A DNA stretch of 64,000 nucleotides, taken from Pseudomonas sp. GM48 (GTDB lineage: Bacteria > Pseudomonadota > Gammaproteobacteria > Pseudomonadales > Pseudomonadaceae). A program made the position numbers and the translations under genes. Positions 17,899 through 27,247 of the stretch are shown here, in pieces. The stretch spans positions 1 through 64,000 of the forward strand of contig NZ_AKJM01000125.1 of assembly GCF_000282335.1 (NCBI RefSeq), in the 5' to 3' direction. How positions within the stretch are numbered: the stretch's first letter is position 1; each line of letters begins with the position of its first letter. The notes under the pieces were generated by a model. That model was not told the origin of the DNA, made no database searches, and saw only the letters and a program-made list of their open reading frames with translations.

Positions 17899-19812
17899 AT
17901 GCACGACAACCACTTGAGTCGCCATGCCCAGCAAGTATTGACCGTGACCCAGGGCAAGGCCCACCTGCATGGCCCCGGCAGCGATCCGTCCATCGCTCGC
18001 TCCTGGCTGCGTTGCCTTGAGGACTATCACCTCGATCCGGCCCTGAGCATCGCGCCGACGGTGCTGGAGCATGGGCGTGTCCTCGAAAGCCGCGAACGCT
18101 TGCAGCAAGTGCTGCACATCGCCGGCAATGAAATGACCAGCCTGCACCAGCAACTCTCCGGCGCCGGCCATGCGGTATTGCTGACCGACGCCCGCGGCGT
18201 GATCCTCAATTGCGTCACCGCGCCTGCCGAACGGCAGATTTTCGAACGTGCCGGGCTCTGGCTCGGCGCCGACTGGAGCGAGGCCTGCGAAGGCACCAAC
18301 GGCATCGGCACCTGCCTGGTGGAGCGTCAGTCGCTGACCATCCATCAGGACGAACACTTTCGCGGCCGCCACACCGGCCTGACCTGCTCGGCGAGCCCGG
18401 TCTTCGACCCCCATGGCGAATTGCTGGCGGTGCTCGACGTGTCGTCGGCGCGGCGTGATGTGTCGCGGCAAAGTCAGTTCCACACCATGGCGCTGGTCAA
18501 TCTGTCGGCGAAGATGATCGAGAGCTGCTACTTCCTGCGCTGCTTCGACAACCAATGGTTGCTGCGTTTTCACTTGCAGGCCGAGTCCGTCGGCTTGTTC
18601 AGCGAAGGGTTGCTGGCGTTCGATGGAGAAGGGCGCATTTGCGCGGTCAATCAGAGTGCGCTGAACCTGCTGGGACACATTCGCGGCGGCTTGCTGGGTA
18701 AACCGGTGGAGGCGTTTTTCGATTGCTCGCTCGATGAGTTGTTGAGGCGCGCGAGCATCCATGCCGCGGCCAGTTGGCCGTTGCGTACCCGTGATGGTCG
18801 CAAACTGTTCGCGGTATTGCGCGGTGAGGCACGGCGGCCGCTGCCGACTCCGGCGGTGCCTGCACCCACGGTTGCGCAAGCACCGCGCCTGTCGGGCATT
18901 TGCCTGGACGATGCGGCGTTGCAGGCGGACTTCCGCAAGGCCTTGCGCGTCTACGAGCGCGACGTGCCGTTGCTGATCAATGGCGAAACCGGTTCCGGCA
19001 AAGAAGCCTTCGCGAAAGCGGTGCACCACGCCAGCCAGCGGGCGGAAAAAGCTTTCGTCGCCCTCAACTGCGCGGCCATTCCCGAAAGCCTGATTGAAAG
19101 CGAGCTGTTTGGTTATCGCGGCGGCAGCTTTACCGGTGCGCGCAAGGAAGGCATGCGCGGCAAGTTGCAACAGGCCGACGGCGGGACTTTGTTCCTCGAT
19201 GAAATCGGTGACATGCCACTGGCCCTGCAGACGCGGTTGCTGAGGGTGCTGGAAGACCGGCAAGTGGTGCCGATCGGTGGCGAGCCGGAATCAGTGAATG
19301 TGCGGATCATCAGTGCCACTCACCGCAACTTGCTGGATCGTGTGCAGGACGGCAGCTTCCGCGAGGATTTGTATTACCGGCTCAACGGGCTGGAAGTTGC
19401 ATTGCCGGCCTTGCGTGAGCGCAGTGATAAATCCCGGTTGCTCGATTTTCTGCTGGCCGAGGAAGCGGGCGGAGAAACCGTGTTGATCGACGGGCCGGCG
19501 CGGGAGGCTCTGCTGGGCTTTGCCTGGCCGGGCAACGTGCGGCAATTGCGCAATGTGCTGCGTACGTTGGCAGCGCTGTGTGAGGACGGGCGGATTGGTC
19601 TGGAGGATTTGCCGGCGATGATTCGACAGGCGCGGCCGGTGGTGTCGACGATTGAAGAGGTGTCGGAGCATCCGCTGGAAGATGCCGAGCGGCTGGCGTT
19701 GCTCACGACGCTGGAGCAGACGCGCTGGCATATGACGCATACGGCGGAGCAGCTTGGGGTCAGTCGCAATACCCTGTATCGCAAGCTGCGTAAGCACGGT
19801 ATCGCCCGGTAA
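17899..19812 (+). CDS. eatR: Sigma54-dependent activator of ethanolamine catabolism (AcoR type)
   Basis: 637 aa. N-terminal GAF-type sensor region (about 60-200), a PAS-like segment near 225-290 ([18 protein letters not shown]), the AAA+ domain with Walker [15 protein letters not shown] and Walker [14 protein letters not shown], and a Fis-type HTH at the end ([20 protein letters not shown]). The sigma54-contact loop reads GSFTGA instead of GAFTGA. Divergent from exaC across a 432-bp regulatory gap; in P. aeruginosa the gene in this position (PA4021) was named EatR and activates the operon with ethanolamine. Start ATG has GGGAGA upstream. Confidence 0.93.
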   Translation: MHDNHLSRHAQQVLTVTQGKAHLHGPGSDPSIARSWLRCLEDYHLDPALSIAPTVLEHGRVLESRERLQQVLHIAGNEMTSLHQQLSGAGHAVLLTDARGVILNCVTAPAERQIFERAGLWLGADWSEACEGTNGIGTCLVERQSLTIHQDEHFRGRHTGLTCSASPVFDPHGELLAVLDVSSARRDVSRQSQFHTMALVNLSAKMIESCYFLRCFDNQWLLRFHLQAESVGLFSEGLLAFDGEGRICAVNQSALNLLGHIRGGLLGKPVEAFFDCSLDELLRRASIHAAASWPLRTRDGRKLFAVLRGEARRPLPTPAVPAPTVAQAPRLSGICLDDAALQADFRKALRVYERDVPLLINGETGSGKEAFAKAVHHASQRAEKAFVALNCAAIPESLIESELFGYRGGSFTGARKEGMRGKLQQADGGTLFLDEIGDMPLALQTRLLRVLEDRQVVPIGGEPESVNVRIISATHRNLLDRVQDGSFREDLYYRLNGLEVALPALRERSDKSRLLDFLLAEEAGGETVLIDGPAREALLGFAWPGNVRQLRNVLRTLAALCEDGRIGLEDLPAMIRQARPVVSTIEEVSEHPLEDAERLALLTTLEQTRWHMTHTAEQLGVSRNTLYRKLRKHGIAR

Positions 19813-19827
19813 ACCGTGTCGCGGCCA

Positions 19828-19924
19828 TTCGCGAGCAAGCCCGCTCCCACATTGGTCTTATAGTGAACACAACTTTGTGAACACCTCCGAGCAAATGTGG
19901 GAGCGGGCTTGCTCGCGAAGGCGT
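19828..19924. repeat. REP doublet, family A, reverse-forward
   Basis: TTCGCGAGCAAGCCCGCTCCCAC, a spacer of about 46 bp starting ATTGGTC, then GTGGGAGCGGGCTTGCTCGCGAA. Lies 16 bp after the eatR stop codon, before mpl. Confidence 0.92.
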
Positions 19925-19999
19925 CTTCAGATCTGAAACATCAGGTGCGATTTTTCCCACCCTACGCTAACCTGCGGCCATGTTTTACGAGGTCGACTA

Positions 20000-21349
20000 A
20001 TGCACATTCATATTCTGGGTATCTGCGGGACTTTCATGGGCTCGATGGCGGTTCTGGCCAAAGAGCTGGGCCATCACGTGACCGGCTCCGATGCCAACGT
20101 CTATCCGCCGATGAGTACTCAACTGCAAGCCCAGGGCATCGAGCTGACCCAAGGCTACGACCCGGCGCAACTTGACCCGGCCCCCGATCTGGTGGTGATC
20201 GGCAACGCCATGTCGCGGGGCAACCCGGCCGTGGAGTACGTGCTGAACAAAGGCCTGCCTTACGTCTCCGGCCCGCAATGGCTGGCCGATCACGTGCTGC
20301 AAGGTCGCTGGGTACTGGCGGTTGCCGGTACGCACGGCAAGACCACCACCAGCAGCATGCTGGCCTGGGTGCTGGAGCATGCGGGCATGGCCCCGGGCTT
20401 CCTGATCGGCGGCGTGCCGCAAAACTTCTCGGTGTCGGCACGCCTGGGCGATACGCCGTTCTTTGTCATCGAAGCCGATGAATACGACAGCGCATTCTTC
20501 GACAAACGCTCCAAGTTCGTGCACTACCGTCCGCGCACCGCGATCCTGAACAACCTGGAATTCGATCATGCGGACATCTTCCCGGACCTGCCGGCCATCG
20601 AGCGGCAGTTCCATCACTTGGTGCGAACCATCCCGAGCGAAGGCCTGGTGATTCATCCGACCACTGAGCCAGCCTTGTTGCGCGTCATCGAAATGGGTTG
20701 CTGGACCCCGGTGCAAACCACCGGTGCCGGCGGTCAGTGGCAGGTCAAACTGCTCAGTGAAGATGGCTCGAAGTTCGAAGTGATGTTCGACGGTGTTGCC
20801 CAGGGTGTGGTCGAGTGGGACATGACTGGCCAGCACAACGTCGCCAATGCCCTGGCAACCCTTGCCGCCGCACGCCACGTCGGTGTGGTGCCGTCCATGG
20901 GCATCGCCGCGTTGAGTGCCTTCAAAAGCGTGAAGCGCCGGATGGAGAAAGTCGCGGAAGTCCGTGGCATCACCATTTATGACGACTTCGCTCACCACCC
21001 GACCGCTATCGCCACCACCCTCGACGGCCTGCGCAAGCGCATCGGCGATGCACCGCTGATGGCGATCATCGAGCCGCGTTCCAACTCGATGAAGCTCGGC
21101 GCGCACCGTGACGGTTTGCCGGAAAGCGTGGTCGATGCCGATCAGGTGATCTGGTACGCACCGGCCAACCTCGGCTGGGATCTGGCCGGCACTGCGGCGC
21201 TGTGCACTGTGCCGTCGATTGTCAGTGATTCCCTGGAAGGCATCATCGAGCGCGTGAAGAGCCAGGCCCAACCCGGTACTCACGTGGTGATCATGAGCAA
21301 CGGCGGCTTCGGCGGCCTGCACGGCAAACTCGCCGAGGCGCTGAAATGA
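20000..21349 (+). CDS. mpl: UDP-N-acetylmuramate:L-alanyl-gamma-D-glutamyl-meso-DAP ligase
   Basis: 449 aa Mur ligase that rejoins recycled tripeptide to UDP-MurNAc in the cytosol, a peptidoglycan salvage step. N-terminal [17 protein letters not shown] is the typical Mpl start; ATP-binding loop in [29 protein letters not shown] and the late [16 protein letters not shown] motif are Mpl-specific. Overlaps ubiX by 4 nt (ATGA), so the two are coupled. Confidence 0.98.
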   Translation: MHIHILGICGTFMGSMAVLAKELGHHVTGSDANVYPPMSTQLQAQGIELTQGYDPAQLDPAPDLVVIGNAMSRGNPAVEYVLNKGLPYVSGPQWLADHVLQGRWVLAVAGTHGKTTTSSMLAWVLEHAGMAPGFLIGGVPQNFSVSARLGDTPFFVIEADEYDSAFFDKRSKFVHYRPRTAILNNLEFDHADIFPDLPAIERQFHHLVRTIPSEGLVIHPTTEPALLRVIEMGCWTPVQTTGAGGQWQVKLLSEDGSKFEVMFDGVAQGVVEWDMTGQHNVANALATLAAARHVGVVPSMGIAALSAFKSVKRRMEKVAEVRGITIYDDFAHHPTAIATTLDGLRKRIGDAPLMAIIEPRSNSMKLGAHRDGLPESVVDADQVIWYAPANLGWDLAGTAALCTVPSIVSDSLEGIIERVKSQAQPGTHVVIMSNGGFGGLHGKLAEALK

Positions 21350-21978
21350 ACAACGGCCCGGACCGCATCACCCTGGCGATGACCGGCGCTTCCGGCGCCC
21401 AATATGGTCTGCGCCTGCTCGACTGTCTGGTGCGGGAAGATCGTGAAGTGCACTTCCTGATTTCCAAGGCTGCGCAACTGGTGATGGCCACCGAAACCGA
21501 CGTCACGCTGCCGGCCAAGCCGCAGATGATGCAGGCCTTCCTTACCGAATACACCGGCGCCGCCGCCGGGCAGATTCGCGTGTACGGCAAGGAAGACTGG
21601 ATGGCGCCGGTGGCTTCGGGTTCGGGCGCGCCAGCGGCGATGGTGGTGGTGCCGTGTTCCACGGGCACGTTATCGGCCATCGCCACCGGCGCTTGCAACA
21701 ACCTGATTGAACGGGCCGCCGACGTGACGCTGAAAGAGCGACGGCAGTTGATCCTGGTGCCCCGTGAAGCGCCGTATTCGAGCATTCATCTGGAGCACAT
21801 GCTCAAGTTGTCGAACATGGGCGTGACAATCCTGCCGGCATCACCGGGCTTTTATCATCAGCCGCAAACCATCGACGACCTGATCGATTTCGTCGTGGCA
21901 CGGATCCTTAACCAGCTGAATATTCCTCAGGACATGTTGCCGCGCTGGGGCGAGCATCATCTGACCAGCGATGAATAA
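21346..21978 (+). CDS. ubiX: Flavin prenyltransferase UbiX
   Basis: 210 aa. Makes prenylated FMN from FMN and dimethylallyl phosphate, the cofactor of the decarboxylase UbiD in ubiquinone synthesis. Family motifs: [19 protein letters not shown] (FMN-binding), [20 protein letters not shown] and [20 protein letters not shown]. Starts inside the end of mpl and its last 8 nt overlap the following lipoprotein gene. Confidence 0.98.
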   Translation: MNNGPDRITLAMTGASGAQYGLRLLDCLVREDREVHFLISKAAQLVMATETDVTLPAKPQMMQAFLTEYTGAAAGQIRVYGKEDWMAPVASGSGAPAAMVVVPCSTGTLSAIATGACNNLIERAADVTLKERRQLILVPREAPYSSIHLEHMLKLSNMGVTILPASPGFYHQPQTIDDLIDFVVARILNQLNIPQDMLPRWGEHHLTSDE

Positions 21979-22255
21979 GTGGCTGGTGGTTGTGCTGGCG
22001 CTGCAATTGGCCGGGTGCGCGACGGCGCGCACGCTCGATGCGGCCAAGCCGGGGGCGCCGGTGGTGTACGCCGGGACGCGGCTGGATTTGTATGCGATGA
22101 ATGGCGGTTGTTGCGCGATGGACCGTTTCGGCGCGCAAGCGCCGAGCTATCCGGGCGTTGATCTGCCGGCCAGTGCATTGCTCGACACACTGTTGTTGCC
22201 GTTGTCGTTGCTCACGGTGATCGGGGTGAACTTTCAGGCGACGGGTGGGTTGTAA
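21971..22255 (+). CDS. YceK/YidQ family small lipoprotein
   Basis: 94 aa. A lipoprotein signal with lipobox LAGC ([19 protein letters not shown]), then a short domain with [11 protein letters not shown] and [10 protein letters not shown], as in the YceK/YidQ family. Outer- or inner-membrane attached; function not known. Overlaps the end of ubiX by 8 nt. Confidence 0.85.
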   Translation: MNKWLVVVLALQLAGCATARTLDAAKPGAPVVYAGTRLDLYAMNGGCCAMDRFGAQAPSYPGVDLPASALLDTLLLPLSLLTVIGVNFQATGGL

Positions 22256-22263
22256 GGGAGCGT

Positions 22264-22397
22264 TGTGGCGAGGGGGCTTGCCCCCGTTCGGCTGCGCAGC
22301 AGTCGTAAATCCTGTGCACGCGGAGCAACAGATAAATCGAGTTGACTGGTTTTGGGGGCTGCTTCGCAGCCCAACGGGGGCAAGCCCCCTCGCCACA
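22264..22397. repeat. Paired inverted repeat, family B, GGGGG/CCCCC variant, reversed orientation
   Basis: TGTGGCGAGGGGGCTTGCCCCC at one end and its exact reverse complement at the other. Inner arms GGCTGCGCAGC and GGGCTGCTTCGCAGCCC form further hairpins. Compared with the other three family B copies the inner arms are swapped, so this copy is inserted in the opposite direction. Lies between convergent genes. Confidence 0.9.
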
Positions 22398-22407
22398 GGT
22401 CCGCGGT

Positions 22408-23049
22408 TTATTTGCCCAACTTCCTCAGCTCATCCGACTCGACAACCCGCACGCCATCCTGCTCTTCAAGCGCCAGGCGCCACATTGCGCGGGCCAGCTG
22501 GCACGCTTCGATGCCGTGGTATTTGCCAGGAATCAGCCGTGACAACGGCCCTGCGACTTTTTCGCCCAGGCGCGGCTCAGCGCGATCGCCCAGCAACAGC
22601 GAAGGGCGGCAAATAGTCAGCTGCGGCCAGTCCTGCGCGCGCAATGCGTACTCCATCTCGCCTTTGACCCGGTTGTAGAAAACCGAGGATCTCCGATCGG
22701 CCCCCAGAGCACTGATCACGATCAGGTGCCGTGCGCCCATCTCCCGTGCGCGTTTGGCAAAGGCTACGACCATGTCCAGGTCCACCGCGCGGAACGCTTC
22801 TTCCGAGCCCGCCTGTTTGATGGTGGTGCCCAGGCAGCAATAGGCGATATCGACCCGTCCGTTCAGCTGCGGCAGAAACACCGCCGGGTCGCCGACCGGG
22901 TTTTCAAGGTGGGGGTGCTTGGCCAAAGGCCGGCGTGACGGCGCCAATACCCGCGAAATCGTTGGCTCGTTAAGCAGGCGATCAAGCAGATGTTCACCCG
23001 TCAAACCGGTGGCTCCGGCGAGCAGCACATGCTGAGGCGTCAAGTACAT
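22408..23049 (-). CDS. NAD(P)-binding Rossmann-fold protein (atypical SDR, HTATIP2-like)
   Basis: 213 aa. Starts with the dinucleotide-binding loop [14 protein letters not shown]; then [33 protein letters not shown], and the [12 protein letters not shown] segment with the YxxxK pair. Resembles the small atypical short-chain dehydrogenases related to human TIP30/HTATIP2. Substrate unknown. Its stop lies 11 nt beyond the family B repeat; it follows the MORN-peptidase gene 27 nt downstream, so they may be co-transcribed. Confidence 0.88.
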   Translation of the reverse strand: MYLTPQHVLLAGATGLTGEHLLDRLLNEPTISRVLAPSRRPLAKHPHLENPVGDPAVFLPQLNGRVDIAYCCLGTTIKQAGSEEAFRAVDLDMVVAFAKRAREMGARHLIVISALGADRRSSVFYNRVKGEMEYALRAQDWPQLTICRPSLLLGDRAEPRLGEKVAGPLSRLIPGKYHGIEACQLARAMWRLALEEQDGVRVVESDELRKLGK

Positions 23050-23076
23050 AGTGTTTCTCCCTTGATACTGTTCAGC

Positions 23077-24795
23077 TTAGTTGCTGTTTGCATCCTTGCT
23101 TTCAATGGACACACTTTGCAGTGCTTTCCGTGCCTGCTGTTTACGCAAAAGTTGCCAATGCGAGAGGACGGTTTTCGGTGCCCAGATCTGTGGTTCGGAT
23201 GCTTCGAAACCGTCTGCCAGCTCACGTTCGGCGACAGTGGCCTTGGCCCGTTTGAAGGCTTGTTCCAGATCATCGGTCTGGTTCAGGGCCTGGGCGAACA
23301 GGGCGTCGCCGAAGTAGGTGAAGTTGGCTTCCTCCGAGCAGCCGAAGGACACTCGGTCGGCCCGCGAGGCCGTCATGATCAGGGTCCGCTCATCCTTGAG
23401 GGCGGGGATGAAACCGCCGGAATAGCAGGACGAAATCACGATGATCTTGTCGCGGTTTTTCAACGGGGCGAGCACGGCGGCCATTTCGTCGGCTGGCAGA
23501 TCCGCCAGCTCCATGCGCGGCTGGTCAAGCACCAATTCGTGTTCGCTGGTGCCATGGCTGGTCAGGTAGATGAAAATCAGGTCTTCCGGACCGCTGCGTT
23601 CGGCCAGCGTCAGGGCGGCCCGGCGCAGGTTTTCCCGAGTAGCCATCGGGCGGTCGGAGAGGTGGTCACGATGGTTCACCAGGCGGATCTGGCCGAAGGT
23701 GCCGAAACGGGTGGTGAGCATATTGGCGACGTAGTCGGATTCGCGCAGAAACACGCTCTGTTTGCCATCACCGCCCAGGGTCAGCGAATACAGTTCCACC
23801 GCCGGGGTCGAGGGCGGAACGTTGGCCAGCGCTGTGTCGAGCAAGCGCCCCTGTGCCAGCAGGCCGAGCTCGAGTGTGTCGGGCAACAGTTTGCCCTCGG
23901 CGTCGCGCACGCGCTGGCCGTTGATCCAGGTGCCGCTGAGCACGGTGCCATCGGTCAGCACCAACGTGCCGCGTCCCTGGTAACTGTCGTTGTCGAACTG
24001 GCCGGTGTAAAAGCTGCCGTCGGGCAGGTTCAGTCGGCCCTGGCCGGAAAAGCGCCAGTCGTTGAATTGGCCGATGTAGTGGCTGCCGTCAGTGCCGATC
24101 AACTCACCCTTGCCATTCAGCGAGCCTTCTTTGAACTGGCCCAGCCAGACATCGCCGTCCGCGTTTTCGTAGCGGCCCTTGCCGTGCAGTTGATTGTTCT
24201 TGAAGCTGCCGACATAGATGTCGCCGTCGGCGCTGTTGAAAGTTCCGTTGCCTTCGAGCTGGCCGTCGACGAAATGCCCGGTGAATTGATTGCCGTTGCC
24301 GTCGCCGCGCTGGCCTTCGCCATTGGGTTTGCCGTGGGCGAACTGGCCCTGGTAGGAGCTGCCGTCTTCGAGTTCGAGGTGACCCAGGCCGGCGTATTGA
24401 TCGGCCTTGAACTCACCGCGATAGTTCATGCCGTTTTCTTTGAGGGTGCCTTCACCGTCGCGCCGGCCGGCCTTGAAGCCGCCGTTGTAGCTACTGGCGT
24501 TGGTGGTCAGTGCCCCCTGGCCGTCGAACAGTCCCTGGTTGAACTGCCCGCGATAGACTTCGCCATTACTGCCATGCCATTCACCCTGGCCATGCCACTG
24601 GCCTTTATCGAATTCGCCGGCGTACCAGCTGCCGTTCGGGTAGTCGATACGGCCCTTGCCTTGCAGCAAGCCATTGACCAGGTCGCCGCGATAACGTCCG
24701 CCGTCCGGCAGGCGGGCGTCGGGGGACAAAAGCGATTCGCCGTCGCCGCAAGCGGTGAGCATCAGGGTCAAGGCAAGGAGTGCAAGTGGGCGCAT
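23077..24795 (-). CDS. Lipoprotein with MORN repeats and C13-family cysteine peptidase domain
   Basis: 572 aa from ATG 24795. Lipobox LTACG near residue 16. Residues about 30-300 hold 11 to 12 MORN repeats (units such as YRGQFNQGLFDGQGAL, about 23 residues each). The C-terminal half is a caspase/legumain-like fold with the catalytic His in IYLTSHGTSEHE (about His414) and Cys in VISSCYSGGF (about Cys457). Predicted to be an envelope-anchored peptidase of family C13; substrate unknown. Followed by the SDR gene; the MaoC gene lies upstream (114-nt gap). The arrangement seems conserved in Pseudomonas (from memory, PA4016). Confidence 0.9.
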   Translation of the reverse strand: MRPLALLALTLMLTACGDGESLLSPDARLPDGGRYRGDLVNGLLQGKGRIDYPNGSWYAGEFDKGQWHGQGEWHGSNGEVYRGQFNQGLFDGQGALTTNASSYNGGFKAGRRDGEGTLKENGMNYRGEFKADQYAGLGHLELEDGSSYQGQFAHGKPNGEGQRGDGNGNQFTGHFVDGQLEGNGTFNSADGDIYVGSFKNNQLHGKGRYENADGDVWLGQFKEGSLNGKGELIGTDGSHYIGQFNDWRFSGQGRLNLPDGSFYTGQFDNDSYQGRGTLVLTDGTVLSGTWINGQRVRDAEGKLLPDTLELGLLAQGRLLDTALANVPPSTPAVELYSLTLGGDGKQSVFLRESDYVANMLTTRFGTFGQIRLVNHRDHLSDRPMATRENLRRAALTLAERSGPEDLIFIYLTSHGTSEHELVLDQPRMELADLPADEMAAVLAPLKNRDKIIVISSCYSGGFIPALKDERTLIMTASRADRVSFGCSEEANFTYFGDALFAQALNQTDDLEQAFKRAKATVAERELADGFEASEPQIWAPKTVLSHWQLLRKQQARKALQSVSIESKDANSN

Positions 24796-24909
24796 AGCGG
24801 ATTCCGGGCAATTAGGCGAGGGAGTATGCCGCAGCCATGTGTCCTTATATAGGGCGAGGTACCGCGAGAGGGCGCGAAACAGCATGAGCTGCTTCGCATC
24901 CAGGAGGGG

Positions 24910-25365
24910 TTACACGAAGCACAGGGACAGTGGTTCGGCGATATACGCCGGTTTGTCCGAACCTTCGATTTCCAGGGTGGCGGTGGCCTTGAGCAGCCAC
25001 TGGCCGGGTTTCTTCTCGGTGACTTCAGTCAGGTCGACTTTCAGGCGCACTTTCGAATTGACCTTGACCGGCTGGATGAATCGCACACTGTCGAGGCCGT
25101 AGTTGACCACCATCTTCAAGCCTTCGGGCATGACGAGGATGTCTTCCATCAGTTTCGGGATCAGCGACAGCGACAGAAAGCCGTGAGCGATGGTGCTGCC
25201 AAATGGCGTTTGCGCGGCTTTGACCGGGTCGACGTGGATGAACTGAAAATCTCCTGTGGCTTCGGCGAACAGGTTGATGCGGTCCTGGTCGATGGTGAGC
25301 CATTCGGAACGTCCAAGTTCCTTGCCGACATAATCATTGAGCTCTGCAACTGGAACATAGGGCAT
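24910..25365 (-). CDS. MaoC/NodN-type hotdog dehydratase
   Basis: 151 aa from ATG 25365 (MPYVPVAELNDYVGKELG), with AAGGAGAG upstream. Single hotdog domain with hydratase residues in FAEATGDFQFIHVDP and TPFGSTIAHGFLSLSL (Asp/His active-site pair as in R-specific enoyl-CoA hydratases). Likely hydrates an enoyl-CoA in lipid or polyester metabolism; exact substrate unknown. The gap to the LrgA gene (25366-25558) carries the divergent promoter. Confidence 0.9.
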   Translation of the reverse strand: MPYVPVAELNDYVGKELGRSEWLTIDQDRINLFAEATGDFQFIHVDPVKAAQTPFGSTIAHGFLSLSLIPKLMEDILVMPEGLKMVVNYGLDSVRFIQPVKVNSKVRLKVDLTEVTEKKPGQWLLKATATLEIEGSDKPAYIAEPLSLCFV

Positions 25366-25510
25366 TGAGACTCTCCTTGGGTTCATCGGTTTTATAGTTT
25401 TGAAATGGGGGATTTGACCTCCCGGATTACCAATGTAGATCAACATGGCAAAACGCTCCGGTCAACTCACCATGCTTTTGGCGAATGCCGATCTATAGCG
25501 CGAGCATGCT

Positions 25511-25516
25511 TATAAT
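25511..25516 (+). promoter_or_regulatory. -10 box before the LrgA/LrgB pair
   Basis: TATAAT, a perfect -10 hexamer, 43 nt before the start codon of the LrgA-like gene. No good -35 hexamer is seen at 16-18 bp spacing. Confidence 0.4.
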
Positions 25517-25558
25517 GCCCGGCCTATGCGGATGACGGATTTTTGCGGGAGATCAACA

Positions 25559-25921
25559 ATGTTGTTACGGGGCCTGACGTGGCTGGTGTTGTTCCAATTG
25601 CTCGGCACTGCGATCAATCATTTGTTTTTGCCGGTGCTGCCGGGGCCGATTGTGGGTTTGCTGCTATTGCTGGTGTACCTCATCTGCCGGGGCCAGGTCG
25701 GCGAGCCGCTGAACCTGGCGGCCAGCAGCCTGTTGCGCTACCTGCCGCTATTGCTGGTGCCGCCGGCCGTGGGCGTGATGGTTTATGCCGCTGATATCGC
25801 GGCGGACTTCTGGGCCATCGTTGGTGCGCTGGTGTTGTCGCTGCTGCTTTCGATGGCCTTCGCCGGGGTGCTGATGCAGCGCATGGTCAAGCGCCACGCT
25901 CGGCCAGAGGACGGCCAATGA
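25559..25921 (+). CDS. CidA/LrgA family holin-like membrane protein
   Basis: 120 aa from ATG 25559, with GGGAGA 8 nt upstream. Four hydrophobic segments; family block INHLFLPVLPGPIVGLLLL. CidA/LrgA proteins are small inner-membrane proteins linked to murein hydrolase control, holin-like behaviour or export of small acids. Overlaps the LrgB gene by 4 nt, the usual two-gene unit. Confidence 0.92.
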   Translation: MLLRGLTWLVLFQLLGTAINHLFLPVLPGPIVGLLLLLVYLICRGQVGEPLNLAASSLLRYLPLLLVPPAVGVMVYAADIAADFWAIVGALVLSLLLSMAFAGVLMQRMVKRHARPEDGQ

Positions 25922-26634
25922 TCTTCGACTGGCACGGCGCCTGGGCGTCAGTGATTCACCATCCATTGTTTGGCATTGGCATTACCCTCGGCGCCTACCA
26001 GCTTGTGCTGGCGGCGTTCGAGAAAACCCGCTGGATCTTTTTGCAGCCGGTGCTGGTCTCCATGTTGCTGGTGATCGGCGTGCTGGTGGGCTGCGGCCTG
26101 ACCTACGCCGAGTACCGCAAGAGCACCGAGATTCTCAGCATCCTGCTCGGCCCGGCCACTGTCGCCCTGGCGGTGCCGCTCTATCTCAACCTGCGACGGA
26201 TTCGGCAGTTGTTCTGGCCGATATTTACTACGCTGGTGATAGGTGGCGTGGTGGCCACGGGCATGGGTGTGCTGCTGGGCTGGTCGTTCGGTGCCGAGCA
26301 CATGATCCTGATGACCATGGCGCCGAAGTCGGTGACCTCGCCGATCGCCATGCTGGTGGCTGAGCAAATCGGTGGTGTGGCGGCGCTGGCAGCGGTGTTC
26401 GTCTTGATTACCGGTGTGATCGGCGCGATCTTCGGCCCAAGCCTGTTGACCCGTCTCGGCGTCCACAGTCCCGAGGCGCGCGGCATGGCGTTGGGCATGA
26501 CCGCCCATGCGGTCGGCACGGCGGTGGCGATGCAGGAAAATGAAGAGTGCGGCGCCTTCGCGGCGTTGGCGATGAGTCTGATGGGCGTGGCCACGGCGGT
26601 GTTGCTGCCGTTGGCGGTGTCGATGGTGGTGTAA
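25918..26634 (+). CDS. LrgB/CidB family membrane protein
   Basis: 238 aa with 6-7 hydrophobic segments. Family blocks: GCGLTYAEYRKSTEILSILL, GPATVALAVPLY, MTMAPKSVTSPIAMLVAEQI and ARGMALGMTAHAVGTA. Partner of the preceding LrgA-like protein. Starts at an ATGA overlap with it. Confidence 0.95.
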   Translation: MIFDWHGAWASVIHHPLFGIGITLGAYQLVLAAFEKTRWIFLQPVLVSMLLVIGVLVGCGLTYAEYRKSTEILSILLGPATVALAVPLYLNLRRIRQLFWPIFTTLVIGGVVATGMGVLLGWSFGAEHMILMTMAPKSVTSPIAMLVAEQIGGVAALAAVFVLITGVIGAIFGPSLLTRLGVHSPEARGMALGMTAHAVGTAVAMQENEECGAFAALAMSLMGVATAVLLPLAVSMVV

Positions 26635-26644
26635 GGAAATGTCT

Positions 26645-27235
26645 ATGAGTCTGCCGCTTTTTCCGCTCAACACAGTGCTGTTTCCAGGCTGCATCCTCGA
26701 CTTGCAGATTTTCGAGGCGCGTTACCTGGACATGATCGGTCGCTGCATGAAACAGGGCGGCGGTTTCGGCGTGGTGTGCATTCTCGATGGCGAAGAAGTC
26801 GGGATCGCCCCCGCCGGTTACGCCCTGGTCGGGTGCGAGGCGCTGATCACCGATTTCAAGCAGCAGGACAACGGTCTGCTGGGGATTCGGGTGCAGGGCG
26901 GTCGGCGCTTTCATATTTTGCGTACCGAAGTGCAGCGCGATCAGCTGACTTTGGCCGAGGTCGAGTGGCTGGAAGATGAGCCGGAGCAACCGCTGCAGGA
27001 CGAGGACGCCGATCTGGTGGCGTTGCTCAAGGCCCTGGCTGAACACCCGATGGTCGAAGCCTTGAACATGGGCACCGAAGCGACCGGGCAACAGTCACTG
27101 GCCAATCAGTTGGCGTACCTGTTGCCATTTGCCGAACTGGACAAGATCGACCTGCTGCAACTCGATGATCCGCAGCAACGGCTGGATGCGATCCAGGCGT
27201 TATTGGATGAGTTGCAGGGAGAGTTGTTTGCCTGA
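26645..27235 (+). CDS. LON substrate-binding (PUA-like) domain protein
   Basis: 196 aa. I chose ATG 26645 because TAAGGAA sits 7 nt before it; the ATG at 26639 directly abuts that site. Starts MSLPLFPLNTVLFPGCILDL as in the N-domain of Lon; further blocks FEARYLDMIGRCMKQGGGFGV and GCEALITDF. There is no ATPase or protease domain, so it is a stand-alone substrate-recognition-type domain; its partner is unknown. Probably in one transcript with the LrgAB pair. Confidence 0.9.
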   Translation: MSLPLFPLNTVLFPGCILDLQIFEARYLDMIGRCMKQGGGFGVVCILDGEEVGIAPAGYALVGCEALITDFKQQDNGLLGIRVQGGRRFHILRTEVQRDQLTLAEVEWLEDEPEQPLQDEDADLVALLKALAEHPMVEALNMGTEATGQQSLANQLAYLLPFAELDKIDLLQLDDPQQRLDAIQALLDELQGELFA

Positions 27236-27247
27236 CGAGCGTTTTCG

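Noticed and set aside
22264-22397. Family B repeat as a possible insertion sequence or CRISPR unit
   Set aside because: It is about 130 bp, codes for nothing and has no regular spacer array; it fits a non-autonomous REP-like element.
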